Assembly (NCBI GenBank): GCA_028829895.1
Contig: CM054179.1
Location: 39,860,617-39,924,616, forward strand
DNA from: Sinotaia quadrata
Taxonomy: Eukaryota > Mollusca > Gastropoda > Architaenioglossa > Viviparidae
Direction of reading: 5' to 3'
DNA length: 64,000 bases
Position numbers and translations under genes: made by a program. The first letter of the stretch is position 1. Every line of letters starts with the position of its first letter. The notes beneath the pieces are model-generated. The model saw nothing but the letters and a program-made list of their open reading frames with translations, was not told the DNA's origin and did not search any database. This document shows positions 27,023 through 39,791 of the stretch, in pieces.

Positions 27023-27545
27023 GTACATTTCTTTAGTGGCTCTGACACAGTTTTACACTATGTATACATGCATATTTCACTAGTATTATTAATTTCTTTA
27101 GTGGATCGGACAGTTTTACATTATACAATAATACATGCATATTTAACTACTTTTGTACATTTCTTTAGTGGATCTGATAGTTTCACAGTATGTATATTAT
27201 ATTGTCTTTGTGGATCTTACACAATTTCACACTGTATATACATATACACTGTATATTATACTGTCCTCAGTGGATGTAACACAATTTCATAATTTGTAAA
27301 TGTGCATATTATAATTTCTTCAATTGATCTTACACTATGTATGCATGCATATTATAATTTCTTCAATTGAACTTACACTATGTATGCATGCATATTATAA
27401 TTTCTTCAATTGAACTTACACTATGTATGCATGCATATTATAATTTCTTCAGTGGATCAAATGCTATTTTGCACTTTGTATACATTTATATTATTCTGTC
27501 TTAGTGGATCTTATACAGTTTCATACTGTGTATACACATATACTT
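27023..27545. repeat. Minisatellite, unit about 45-55 bp, heterogeneous
   Basis: Repeated blocks 'tatgtatgcatgcatattat', 'aatttcttcaattgaactta' and 'tcttagtggatc'. The three central units at 27330-27440 are near identical. Confidence 0.8.
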
Positions 27546-29877
27546 TATTATTTGAGCTCAGAAAGATTTATCACTTACAAACACTGAGTAAACACTCCAT
27601 CAGCTTGACTCATACAAGTACTTGTATACAGTTCTTTCAGCAGTACATTTGCTTCTTGAGTATACTATCACTAAACTCAGAATGTTTATCCTGTACTTCT
27701 AATACACTGAATAAGCCAAACCTTACAGTTTTACTTTTAGCATGGTAAAATGCATATATTAGGCCGAATGTGCACTTCAAACAATTAAGTCAAAAAAATT
27801 TGTCTTGTTTTTACATTCTCAGATTATTTTAGTACCCACACACACAAAATAAGTTGAATTCACACAACCTGTATTCCTCATAAAATATAATTGGTTTGAA
27901 ATTGTTGTTTAATTCTTTATTTTTCAAGTCTTTCATATTTACCTTATTTTTGTTGTGCCATGTGCTTTGCTAATGAAACATTTAAAAATTTGAAATGTCA
28001 AGATTTTTCTGTCTTTGTTTAGTTTATAGCTTGCTGTGTTTAAATTTAATGTATATTTAGTTTATTTTGTGCTTGCATATAAATGTATGCATTTGAACAT
28101 GGTTATATTTTTGAAAAAGAATTTGTTACCTCGTGATATTAGATTTTTCAGTCACTTTACCCATTGTTTTAAAATTTGTTTATGTCGTTAGAATTTTTAG
28201 ATAAAAGAGAAAACCAGTATGTTACCTCACTTGTCTATACTTTAACACGTGAGCATACACACAACACAACCCCTCCCACTTCCTACTTCTTTCTCCCCAT
28301 GGATCTCTCGGGTGGGTATTGTTTTATATTTCTTGTTAATTATTTTTGACCTGCAGATGCTAAAGTTGATGGTATGTAATATTTCCTAATTTTCTGTCAG
28401 TAAAATTTGTTAGTTTTGATGTATGTAAGTGTAATCTTGTTAATTTTTTCATCTCAGCTGTCTGAGCACATTTTTGCAGTTTGTGAGGAGTATTTTATCT
28501 AATGTATGGTTTTAGTGTGGTGTCTACTCAGAGTGCTGACGTCGTGTTGGAGAGGTACTATTGAATTTCCAAATGACTATACAATGTTTTTTCTAGTTTT
28601 CTTTTAAAAGTCCATCATTTGTTATATACACAGCTAGAGTTGGATTTCACAAGCCCAGTTGGTTTCTTGATTGTTTATGTTTGCTGTAACTTGTGTGGAT
28701 CCTGCTTTTAGAATTGTGACTGATAAAATTGTCTATCTCAACATCCAGATAAAAAGTGTGTTCATTGTGAAAATTTAAGTATATTTTTTCTTAAAGAAAA
28801 AAGAAGTTGGGTCATCTTATGAAGTAAATAGTTGATGGGGGCAGAAGGGTATGCTTGTTTGTTTCAAAATGTGATGGTGAAGTTAATTTTACTTATATCT
28901 TAACACCCTTAGGTCAAATTCTTTCACTTTTATCTTTTATGTTTGTTTTGATTTGCTAACATTGACAGGTTTTTATAAATTAACAAAATAGTTAAATAAA
29001 ATCTTACCACACTTGATTAGTGTGTAATAGTGGCATTTTAGAAAAAGCTTTAAAATGGAGAAAACCTTTGTTTTGCCTTTTTGGCGGCAACATGACGTAG
29101 TCCTCCTATCATCATGTATAAATTTGTTATTGTGCTTGTTGTCTACACCTTTTAAATTTATTAAGCCCTCCAGTTCTATGAAAGTTATTTAAAAATGAAA
29201 ATTTTGTTGTTGAGAAAGTAGGTTGTTACTAATGGTGAAAAGAGTGGTCTCATTTTTCAAATCAGTTTGCTATTGCAGATGAAAAACCAGAGTACTGTTG
29301 TGTCTTGGTTTTTAGGTACAAGGATTATCTATCCACAGATATTTCAAGCACAACATTTATTCATCATATTTTTAATATGAATTGCAAGTTTACTTTTTAT
29401 TACTGTTGATTAATTAGGCAACGATTCTCTAGAATCAGATTTCGAACAAAATTATTTATAACGATGTTTTCCCTTCTTACTTTAAAACATATTACATGTA
29501 TTGTTACTGCGGTACCCGATTTGTTGTTTTCCCCTTTATTCGGGTTGTTCCCCTGTACATTTGCTTTTTGCCTATTTGTATGAATAAAACTTTTATAAAA
29601 ATACAATTTTGATTTTGTGTTATCCATGCACATTTATTAGTTGTTTTTATTCTTTTACTACACACAATTAACTTGTGTGATAATTCTTTTTAAAATTACT
29701 TCTGCTTGTATGGTTTGCATTTGATGTCACATTGCTAAACATCTACTTGTGTGGTTTTCAATTGTTGCATTACATCATATATGCAGTTTTATATTTGTTT
29801 CTTGACATCATCTATCTACATAATAGTTTACACTCTTCCAAAAAGTTTGATGTTACCTAATATGATATGTTTTGTAG

Positions 29878-30680
29878 TTTGCATTTGTTGTCGTGCATCG
29901 TATCTATTGTGCCTAGTTAACATGTGTTGTCTCACATCACATCAGTTTGTAAGTAGTTAACATTTGTTATCTCACATCACATCAGTTTGTGCCTAGTTAA
30001 CATTTGTTGTCTCACATCACATCAGTTTGTGCCTAGTTAACTTTTGTTGTCTCACATCATATCAGTTTGTGCCTAGTTAACATGTGTTGTCTCACATCAC
30101 ATCAGTTTGTGCCCTTAACATATGTTATCTCACATCACATCAATTTGTGCTGGAGTTAACATGTGTTATCTCACATCACATCAGTTTGTGCTGGAGTTAA
30201 AAGTGTGTTGTCTCACATCACATCAGTTTGTGCTGGAGTTAAAGTGTGTTGTCTCACATTATATTAGTTTGTGCTGGAGTTAGTGTGTTGTCTCACATCA
30301 CATCAGTTTGTGCTGGAGTTAAAAGTGTGTTGTTTCACATCACATCAGTTTGTGCTGGAGTTAAAGTGTGTTGTCAAACATTACATCAGTTTGTGCTGGA
30401 GTTAACATGTGTTGTCTCACATCACATCAGTTTGTGCTGCAGTTATTTGTTGTCTCACGTGATATCTTAGCACTATAATTAACATTTTTTGTCTCAATAT
30501 CGTTTTTTGTAGTAGCTGACATCTGTTGTCTCTCAACATCTGTTTATGTTGTATTTAAAGTTTGCTGTGTCACATAACATCTGTTACTAGGTTAACATTT
30601 GAGTTTATTATAATATCAGTTTGTGCTCTGGTTAACATTTGTTGTCTATTATCAGTTTTTGCTATTATTAACATTTGTTG
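29878..30680. repeat. Minisatellite, 40-42 bp unit, about 18 copies
   Basis: Units share 'gttgtctcacatcacatcag' followed by 'tttgtgc' and either 'ctagttaacat' (left half) or 'tggagttaaagtg' (right half). This gives two sub-families in order along the array. Confidence 0.92.
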
Positions 30681-32559
30681 TTTTGCAGATTTTTTTTAAA
30701 AAGGACTATTTGATAAATTTAAATGAGTTGGAAATTTTTTATGCAGTTTTAAATATCTCATTAGATACATGACATTTCAGTTGTGAAGTTGGGCCATTCC
30801 CATGTTCACACTTTTAAATCTAATTTATCCTGCAAACAAAAGTTCATTAATACAAATTTTAAATACTCATTCTCTCTATAGATTGATAACTTGACACAAA
30901 CCTTTTTTGACGGAGGGCAGTTGAGGGCATGTGCAACCTTTTTTCACCCCCTTTCCATCAGCCCTCCCACCCTCCACCTTGGAAGGCAATACAGGCTTAG
31001 AAGTCCCACTGGGGGTACTCTAGATCAGGTAACATCTGATGGTGAAATGATCAATGCAAGCTCCAGTGGTGCTATCGATTACCCCCCTCCCCAACCTTTC
31101 CTTGGGTTTTTTCTTTACACAGTTGAAGAAATTCAATTCTTTCATCTTATCTTTATTCTAGTCAAAGTATTTTGACTATCTATTCAATTAAACTCTTTCA
31201 TAGTTTACATGTTTAGAACCCCTGTGCAGAAAAAGGCTATGCTGGACAGTAGCATCTTTGGGTTGTCTGGGCCTATGTATTCTTTATGAATCTGGTTATA
31301 ATTAATTCAGCTCACACTGTAACACAGATTTTCCAGACCTGCTCCTTTGGCCTTGTCCATGTAGTCTGCTATTTGTCATGGTCTGGTGAGCAGTCCACGT
31401 GTTTATTGCTATATAGTGGTTTTTTTCCTGACTATGGATGAGAGCACTCTGACTGTTGCATATTATGCAAGAATTCTCCCTCTCCCTTATCCTTTCTTCC
31501 AACAACTTTCTTCAGCAAAAAAGTGTTGAAATTACATACCGTGCGTTACTTTTCATGGATGAGCAACAGACCTTGACTCCCTTATGACAATGAGAATTCA
31601 GTTTGTATTAACTCTGAAAAATGCACAGGTGAAATCATTAAATTTTAATCTCTCTTAAATTCATCTCTATGACGAATTTCCATTTCCTGCTCATTTGTAT
31701 AAATCTCTCTCTCTCTCTCTGTGTTTGTGATTATTAATAATAGTAATAATAACCGATAACTAGCGTGGCGTGAGTCACAGTTTTATTGTTTATAAATTAC
31801 TGGTTTAATAAGTTTGAGATGTATTGTCTTTGAACTACGGGCTCAATGAATTTAGGAAATATTGTCTATAAATGAAGAATTTAATGAGTGTTTGCATGTA
31901 CTGTCTATTACCGTGACTTGAGTGGCGTGGAATGTATTGTCGGCAGGAAATTTACACGTGACGTCATCAAACAGGAAGGCCTCGTTATATCTTTCATATA
32001 TATTTTAAAAAAAATTAATTTCTTCCGATTTATCAATCATGACAAGTTACTGCAATCACTACAGAGACAGATTTATATCGCTGAATATGGCTGTATTATG
32101 TAAAGTTATTGGATTCATAATAGGGAGACATTATTATGTGAAACAAATGCATGTGTTTGTTAGAGTTTTCTTTTCTTTAAATCTCATTAACTTAAATCTT
32201 TTGTGGGTTTACTAGCTTAACTACAAAGGAAACGGACTTTTGGTGTCTGAGCGATTACAGAAACGAATATACTCTTTGCTTTCAACAAACATTTCTTCAT
32301 TTATTATCGTAGACGCCTAACGGTAACCATCAGCAAACTGATCACATTCGTCAAGCTCTTGTACTTTTTCAGTCACCATATGTATTTGGAATAAGACGAA
32401 AACAAAAGAAGGAATTAACTGTGTCTAGATTCATGCTGGAAGGTAACAATGAAATCTTTAGCCAAAGGGACTACCATTTTAAACTGACCATCTCCGTTTA
32501 TTAAATTAAGTTTGACTTTATAAACTTCTCTCAAGGTCAGCAAGCTATTAAGCAGCTGA

Positions 32560-32695
32560 ATCTTTTAATTTCTCTAATTTATTTCTTAATTTCACCATGG
32601 TATATTATGATTTCTATTGCTGCTGAATCTTTTAATTTCTCTAATTTATTTCTTAATTTCACCATGGTATATTATGATTTCTGTTGCTGCTGAAT
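32560..32695. repeat. Two-copy tandem duplication, about 67 bp
   Basis: The segment with 'gctgaatcttttaatttc' and 'caccatggtatattatgatt' occurs twice in succession. Confidence 0.88.
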
Positions 32696-32999
32696 ATTCT
32701 GATTTATCTGTTTAATTTCTTTAATTTCGCCATGTATGATGTTGATTCTGCACTGACCTAAACAGTTTACAAAGTTCGAGTAGAGTGCGTTATGCGTGTG
32801 TGTGTGTACAAGTCTATGTTACCGATAACTCCAATGACGTTTGCGATGTGGAAACAGCAGATATGGGTAATCCCTGCATAAGCTGATCATGATAGAATTT
32901 CAAGCGCGGAGAAGAAATTGAGAGAGAATATAGAACGGAATTTAAACCAGAGATCACAAGGAACCTCTGCACTACACTAATACACTGAAGAGCATATTC

Positions 33000-33912
33000 A
33001 GAGCAAATAGCATCATCTCCCTTTTCGATGCCGGACCCGGCTGACCCCTCAACAGTCCGGGAAGACACCGCGTTCCACGGATTAGCTCGAAGCAGACGAC
33101 ATGCCGGACAAGCCAGGCTTTACCTAAGGTGCTGGACAGTTAGCGCAGGGAAGAATCGGCCCTTTTACTTGACCTCGCGCCGGCCATGTTTATCCTCATG
33201 GGCGTACGCAATTTCGTGGTCTTCAAACATGGCGACCCTAGCACCGGTAGTACACAGAGTCAGCGTGTTCGGGGCCTTACGAGAGTGGCCGTATTGAATA
33301 AACATGCCATTGTTACAAGTGTTTGGTGATTGCGACGCAAACATTGGGCGGTCCTGCTCCGGTCCGAACGGGAGGAAATCAACAAAATCAACTCCATGTC
33401 CTCCCCCACCCCTAAACCCCACCGTCCACCCCAACACACAAGGAAGGACGTCGGGCAGGGTCGAGACCAAACACGGAAACAAAGAGAACAGGGATGCTAG
33501 AGGAGGAGCCCTGGGGAGCTTAATTTAACGTTTCTGCAATTGACTGATTTCTGCAAATGCACTCCCCGGAATGCAAGCACTGTTGGTCACGTGATTTGCA
33601 CCCTCAAAAAGGACGCTGCGCAGATCGAGTAGCCATAGACTTGTTCATCGGTCCGCCCGCTCGCCATCACTACTTTGCTCCTACTCTTTTGGAGATCAAG
33701 AACTCAGACGGATATACTGGAAACGTTATTCTTTTCGTTTTGAAAACAAGAATCGTTTTTTGTTTATCGAGGACAGCAATTCTGGCACAGTCCCCGAGCA
33801 GTGCTTTTAATTCTCAGAGTCAGGGATGACCACGTGAATTGAGTTGTGACGAAGATACAAACAGCAAGGAATAAAGAGAACAAAGCACGACAGTAATCCA
33901 AGAACTAGTCAG
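33000..33912 (+). promoter_or_regulatory. CpG/GC-rich island, candidate promoter and non-coding first exon of the chitinase gene
   Basis: Composition jumps from strongly AT-rich to about half GC with many CpGs, then falls back after about 33850. It contains a YY1-like CAAACATGGCGAC (33224-33236), a CLEAR-like E-box GTCACGTGAT (33586-33595) and a splice donor CAG|GTATGG at 33912/33913. The next coding exon (35482) starts 1.6 kb downstream, just after an acceptor-like TTTAG. The layout fits a transcription start here with a spliced 5' UTR, but no conserved protein is encoded and the strand is inferred. Confidence 0.45.
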
Positions 33913-34055
33913 GTATGGTGCACTCAGCACATTTTTATTGTAAATGCTCGCGTGAAAGGACCGTTATGTGTTATGTATTTGTGGGCATGTTTGTTCTTTT
34001 AAGAGAATGCGCGTTTTTAATTCAGTGTTAGTTTCTTAGACGATATCGTACGCAA

Positions 34056-34056
<1 letters not shown>

Positions 34057-34090
<34 letters not shown>
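34057..34090. repeat. AAT trinucleotide microsatellite
   Basis: Uninterrupted run of (aat/ata) units just 3' of the GC-rich island. Confidence 0.9.
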
Positions 34091-34369
34091 TCTTAAAATA
34101 GGCAATAAAAAAGTAAGTACGAATAAGTTTGTATGTAGGAAACCGTCAGACTTGGAAATATTTTGCTGTTCATCACGGGACATCTGTCCTTTGTACGCAT
34201 TTATTTGATGAAAGGAACCGTTTTGAAACACGTAAATTGATTTCGTATTTCGTAATCTATTACCATATCGCGATTGTAGATGTCAGTTTCCGTTCTGTTT
34301 GATTATTGCTTTAAGCGCAACACGCTACAACTACTGCTGCTAATAATAAACAATACAAACACACGTACT

Positions 34370-35458
34370 TACAGTTTTATTATCGCATAATTTAGTTACA
34401 AAATCATTATTATCTTGCATACATATAATATTTTATCTTGCATGATTTATTTTGCAATGGTAGACGCATAAATGCACTTTTATCTTGATTATTGTTATAG
34501 GTGTATTCATATCCAGACAATTTTATCGTGCATATTTTTTGTTGTTGCTTACACATACAGTTTTACATTACAAAATTTAATTGTATACTCATATGTTACA
34601 GTTTTACTTTACATAATTTAATTATATGTACAATACATACATTTTTACCTTATACACTTTAGTTGTATACACGTGCACAACAGTTTTATCTTACACGATT
34701 AATTTTATGCACATATATACAGCTTTACCTTACATAATTTTGTTGTATAGACAGTTTTACCTAACGTTGTATACACTATAACATACAGTTTTACCTAACA
34801 TAATGTAGTTATAGGCCTATACATACACATGCAGTTTTACCTTACACAATTTAATATCATACACATACATAAATTTTACTTGACAATTTAATTACATATA
34901 CATGCATACAGTTTATTTGACATAATTTTACTGTATACACATAACGCAGTTTTACTTTACATAATTTAGTTGTATACACACTTACATACCAGTTTTTGCT
35001 GCATAATTTAGTTGTATACACACTTACGGTTTTTTGTTGCATAATTTAGTAATACACACTTACAAACCATTTTTGTGTTGCATAATTTAGCTGTATACAC
35101 ACTTACTAGTATTTTTGTTGCATAATTTAGTTGTATACACACTTACATACCATTTTTGTGTTGCATAATTTAGCTGTATACACACTTACTAGTATTTTTG
35201 TTGCATAATTTAGTTGCATACACACTTACAAACGGTTTTTTGTTGCATAATTTAGTTATACACACATACCAGTTTTGTGTTACATAATTTAGCTGTATAC
35301 AGATTTAAATACAAGTTTTTTGTTGCATAATTTAGTTATACACACTTACATACCAGTTTTGTGTTGCATAATTTAGCTGTATACACACTTACTAGTATTT
35401 TTGTTGCATAATTTAGTTGCATACACACTTACATACGGGTTTTTGTTGCATAATTTAG
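34370..35458. repeat. Minisatellite, unit about 44-47 bp, ending at chitinase exon 1
   Basis: About 20 units carry 'gttgcataatttagttgtat' and 'acacacttacataccagttt'. Copies are old and diverged at the left and homogeneous at the right. Each right-hand unit contains a T-rich run followed by GCATAATTTAG, which reads like a splice acceptor. The last unit ends directly at the candidate exon-1 boundary (AG at 35457-35458). Confidence 0.88.
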
Positions 35459-35602
35459 TTGCCACTGGAAATTGTTCCGAGATGGCCCCGCAGTCTGCGG
35501 AGTGGTCGTCACTACTGCTTGTTTTATTTCTTCTACATTGTACCTTTCCTACTGGGTCAAGTGCTCCCTTTTCTGCGCCACAGCCATCTGACATGGAAAG
35601 AG
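35459..35602 (+). CDS. Chitinase exon 1 (signal peptide; coding from 35482)
   Basis: ATG at 35482 in a good context (GAGATGG). It encodes [20 protein letters not shown], then [10 protein letters not shown] with likely cleavage near Ser/Ala 26-28. Donor GTGAGT at 35603, phase 1. The 5' end at 35459 is a guess based on the acceptor-like sequence just before it. Confidence 0.85.
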
Positions 35603-38600
35603 GTGAGTGTTTGATGAAATAACATTCCATCTTACACCTCCAGCAAGCTAGGGTGCATAAGCCAGTAAGGCACAAAGTTGAAATTTTAGACATAGTTTTA
35701 TTAAAAAATATTTTTCTATACTTTTCAGTTTTCTTCTCTCTCTCTAGTTCTCTCTCATGGTGTGTATATGTGTGTATGCGTGCGTATATATGCATGTATG
35801 TGTGATCATAATATGATAAATCTTCTATATTATGCATGCTGGTTTTGATGCTTTCTCACTCACACACCTGTCTCTATTTTATACTCAGAAACTTAAGAAC
35901 GTCACTCTATTTCTCAGACTCTTAGAGCGTCAATCTATTTCTCATCAGACTCCTAAGAACGTCGCTCTCTCACACTCCAAGAATATCACTCTATTTCTCA
36001 CACTCTAAGACCGTCACTCTATTTCTCACACTCTAAGACCGTCACTCTATTTCTCACACTCTAAGACCGTCACTCTATTTCTCACACTCTAAGACCGTCA
36101 CTCTATTTCTCACGCAGACTCCTTAGAACGTCACTATTTCTCACTCAGACTCTAAGAATATCTCTCTACAGCTTAAAACGAGAACCGTTTTCTAGAAATT
36201 TCAACTGGAATGTCTCAATAATAACGTCACACCGTTCTATTCTTGTTCCCCTCTCAGAAACAAACCGATTTCCATCACCAAGCCGTCAGATATGGTGCTT
36301 GGCACTGCCAAGAATACCGAGTGTCTGAGTGTCAGGAGCAGTCAGGACCAGCTGACAAATTTTTCAGTTCAAAGTGCAAGATTTAGATACTACTACACGA
36401 ATTCTGACAGTCAGACACAATACAACCCACGTTCCTTTCTGACAGTCAGACACAATACAACCCACGTTCCTTTCTGACAGTCAGACACAATACAACCCAC
36501 GTCCTTTCTGACAGTCAGACACAATACAACCCACGTTTCTTTCTGACAGTCAGACAAAACAACCCACGTTCCTTTCTGACAGTCAGACACAATACAACCC
36601 ACGTTCCTTTCTGACAGTCAGACATAATACAACCCACGTTCCTTTCTGACAGTCAGACACAATACAACCCACGTTCCTTTCTGACAGTCAGACAAAACAA
36701 CCCACGTTCCTTTCTGACAGTCAGACACAATACAACCCACGTTCCTTTCTGACAGTCAGACAAAACAACCCACGTTCCTTTCTGACACCCAGACAGAACC
36801 CACTGCCTGAGAGCCGATTCTTTTTGAGGAACATTTTTTCCCACTGAACGAATCTTGTCTTCTTTTTTGAGCGACAGACTTAATGACGTTTCTTATCGAC
36901 TGGTTGAACGCCTTTTTTGTTTCACTGACATTAAGATTGTCGTTTACTGTATTTCATTCCACAATATCTCCCCCACGCCATCCCCGCGCATTCATTGATA
37001 CTGTTTACAATATTTCTTGTACATTCTCTTACTTTGTTTATTTTTATAAAGTTAAAATTCCACAATATTTACTGTTCGGTCAATTAGTGTGCTGTATGTT
37101 CTTCCTGAATGATACAATCCTATAACATTCCCCGTGCATTCTTTTGCTTCGTTCTATGTTCTTTCTGAATGATACAATCCTATAACATTCCCCGTGCATT
37201 CTTTTGCTTTGTTCTATGTTCTTTCTGAATGATAAATCCCATAACATTCCCCGTGCATTCTTTTGCTTTGTTCTATGTTCTTTCTGAATGATACAATCCT
37301 ATAACATTCCCCGTGCATTCTTTTGCTTTGTTCTATGTTCTTTCTGAATGATAAATCCCATAACATTCCCCGTGCATTCTTTTGCTTTGTTCTATGTTCT
37401 TTCTGAATGATACAATCCTATAACATTCCCCGTGCATTCTTTTGCTTCGTTCTATGTTCTTTCTGAATGATACTATCTCTTACGTTCCCCGTTATCAACT
37501 TAATGTTGTCTATATTCTTTTCCTACATATACTCTGATTTCCCTGTATTAAATTACTACTCTCTATATTCTTTTCCTACATATACTCTAATTCCCCTGTA
37601 TTAAATTACTACTCTCTATATTCTTTTCCTCTATATACTCTTTAATATTCCCCTGTATTAAAGTACTACTTCTATGTTCTTTTCCTACCTATACTCTTTA
37701 AGATTCCACGTTATGAAATTACTGCATTGTTTGTTCTTTCTACATATACTCTTTAATATTCACTGCTAAAACATTACCATGTATTTCTGAATGATACAGT
37801 CTTCAATATTTTCATTAGTTATTGTGAGATATAATGGAATGCAGACCTATACGACCTTCCTCTCAGGTAACTTTCGTATTTTAACTCTGAACTTGTAAAT
37901 TCAGACATTCTGTGACCATCGCATTACGGATCTGAACTCACACCCACCAAAAAGGAAAAAAACGGCAGACCATGTTCCGTTGTGTGAAAAAGTTAGGCGA
38001 TTTGAGTTTTGTCCAAACCCAAACAAGTGACGTCGTATGATCAACTTGTATTGGACTGGTTCACCGATTTTTTTTTATAATTGACCCTTACTTCCGGAAT
38101 TCCAGCCACTATCAGAGTTGCCGATCCTTTTACAAGAGTGATCCGCCCTTATAGCAAATATGTATTTTAGGGCAAGGCAGGCATGCATTCCCAACATTAA
38201 GGACAGATATAAACAGAAAGGAAGGGAGAAAAGTGCTCATATAACGCTGTGCTACAGAATTCTATTTATAGATTTTAATACTTTTTCTGAAGACATAGTT
38301 ACATTCTTCTGCATTTTTGCAGCCAACAAGTGACATTAAGAAGTTACTCTTAGATTTGTCGATAGTGTAGATTGGTAATTGTAAACAAATATTGACAATC
38401 TGTTCCACTGATATAAAATATTATTTTACACAGTGATAAATTCCCTTTCACGGCCCTTCCCCTATACACGCACACACACACGCACGCACACACCACAAAC
38501 GTGCACGCACACAAACACAAATACGCACACATACATACACTCACGCATACACACACACATACACGCAAGCGCAAATACACACATACGAACTTACAAATAC

Positions 38601-39729
38601 ACACAAATACGCACAAGCACACAAATACACATGCACACACATACACGCACTCATACACAAGCTCGCACACAAACGCGCATGCACACATACACGCACGCAC
38701 AAACACACACTAGAAAAAAAAAATAAAAACAACACTGTTATGGATCCACTGTTTTATAAAAAACATAAACATAACAGGAAATGAAACAGCGGACAAAGGA
38801 GCAAAATATGGAAGTAAACATGAAATACATCTAAACACACCAATAAATATACCAGAACTGCAAGCACAAATAAAACAAATCTTTAAAAACAAGTTCCCCA
38901 CCCCACCCCACCCATGCTTAAAGAACATAACACACACACCATTACACAATAAGTAATAAAAAAGAAAGCCACAAACTTAAAGGAAGTTACAAATAGCTTC
39001 CTCACATTAAAAAAAAATTCTTTGAATATATTAACAAAATTTAATGCATACAATAAGTGACACAAGAATAAAGCATGCAAGTAAACTGTAAACAACGACA
39101 GGCAAGTGGAAAACTCCATAATTCCATAACTTCCATATATCTTCCACATTTTTTTTTTTTTAACATTACTACCCTCCTAGAACAGAGTAAGGAGGAAGGC
39201 CCCACAGGAACTCTACAGAAACTGAGACCATCAAGAAGATGAAAAGTTTCCACGCAATTCCTTTTGGGAAAAGAAGTGAACGTAAAGAAGAAGAAGAACA
39301 AACACACAATTACTCACGCGCGCACGCATGTACCCTCCCATGTAAACACATTTATGCAAATAAAAAATACTCCATCCCGTTGTGAAACAATGGTTTTTTA
39401 AATTTATTTTTGCTTAAAACCAAGACCAGTAATATGCTTTTTGAAATATACCCATCTACTACCTTACCTACCCACCCATTTTTAGTTGGCGATATGCAGT
39501 AGACAGAGCTCTAGAGTTACCAAAGACTTTGTAATATTTTTGTTTCATCATAAAGTTAAAGTGAAAGTTAATCATAAACGAATGAACTAAGACAAGAGAA
39601 CATATTTACGCACTACAAGCCCACAAACGCGCATAAGGTGGGTATATGTGTAGAGATCTGAGATCACATAAGCCCTTGTATGCATTTGGCGTGTTGTGTG
39701 TAAGCTCTGCTAATATATTATGCTTTAAT

Positions 39730-39791
<62 letters not shown>

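Larger units (their letters stand above)
23669..32999. other. Intergenic / GPD1 3' flank, no recognisable gene
   Basis: AT-rich sequence of 9.3 kb. It contains tandem arrays at 27023-27545 and 29878-30680, a 67-bp duplication near 32565-32690 and a short TC run near 31708-31720. The slightly GC-richer stretch 30890-31130 has an open frame but no family resemblance. Part of it is probably GPD1 3' UTR, whose end cannot be placed. Confidence 0.6.

Noticed and set aside
28360..28380. Micro-exon candidate (ATG...GATG between CTGCAG and GTATGT) downstream of GPD1
   Set aside because: Insects have alternative 3' exons in this gene, but exon F already ends in the canonical stop and no phase-compatible partner is visible.
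30891..31175. 94-codon frame in a slightly GC-richer patch, preceded by an acceptor-like CTCTCTATAG
   Set aside because: No family resemblance; could be 3' UTR or decayed repeat. Not enough to call a gene.
33028..33829. Several 70-105 codon frames on both strands of the GC-rich island
   Set aside because: Expected in GC-rich DNA with fewer stops; mutually overlapping and without motifs.
36405..36790. Regular 35-bp repeats that superficially look like a CRISPR array
   Set aside because: Direct head-to-tail repeats without unique spacers in an animal intron; an ordinary minisatellite.
38350..38735. Cys/Val-rich and Thr/His-rich frames on both strands
   Set aside because: Translations of the CA-rich microsatellite.
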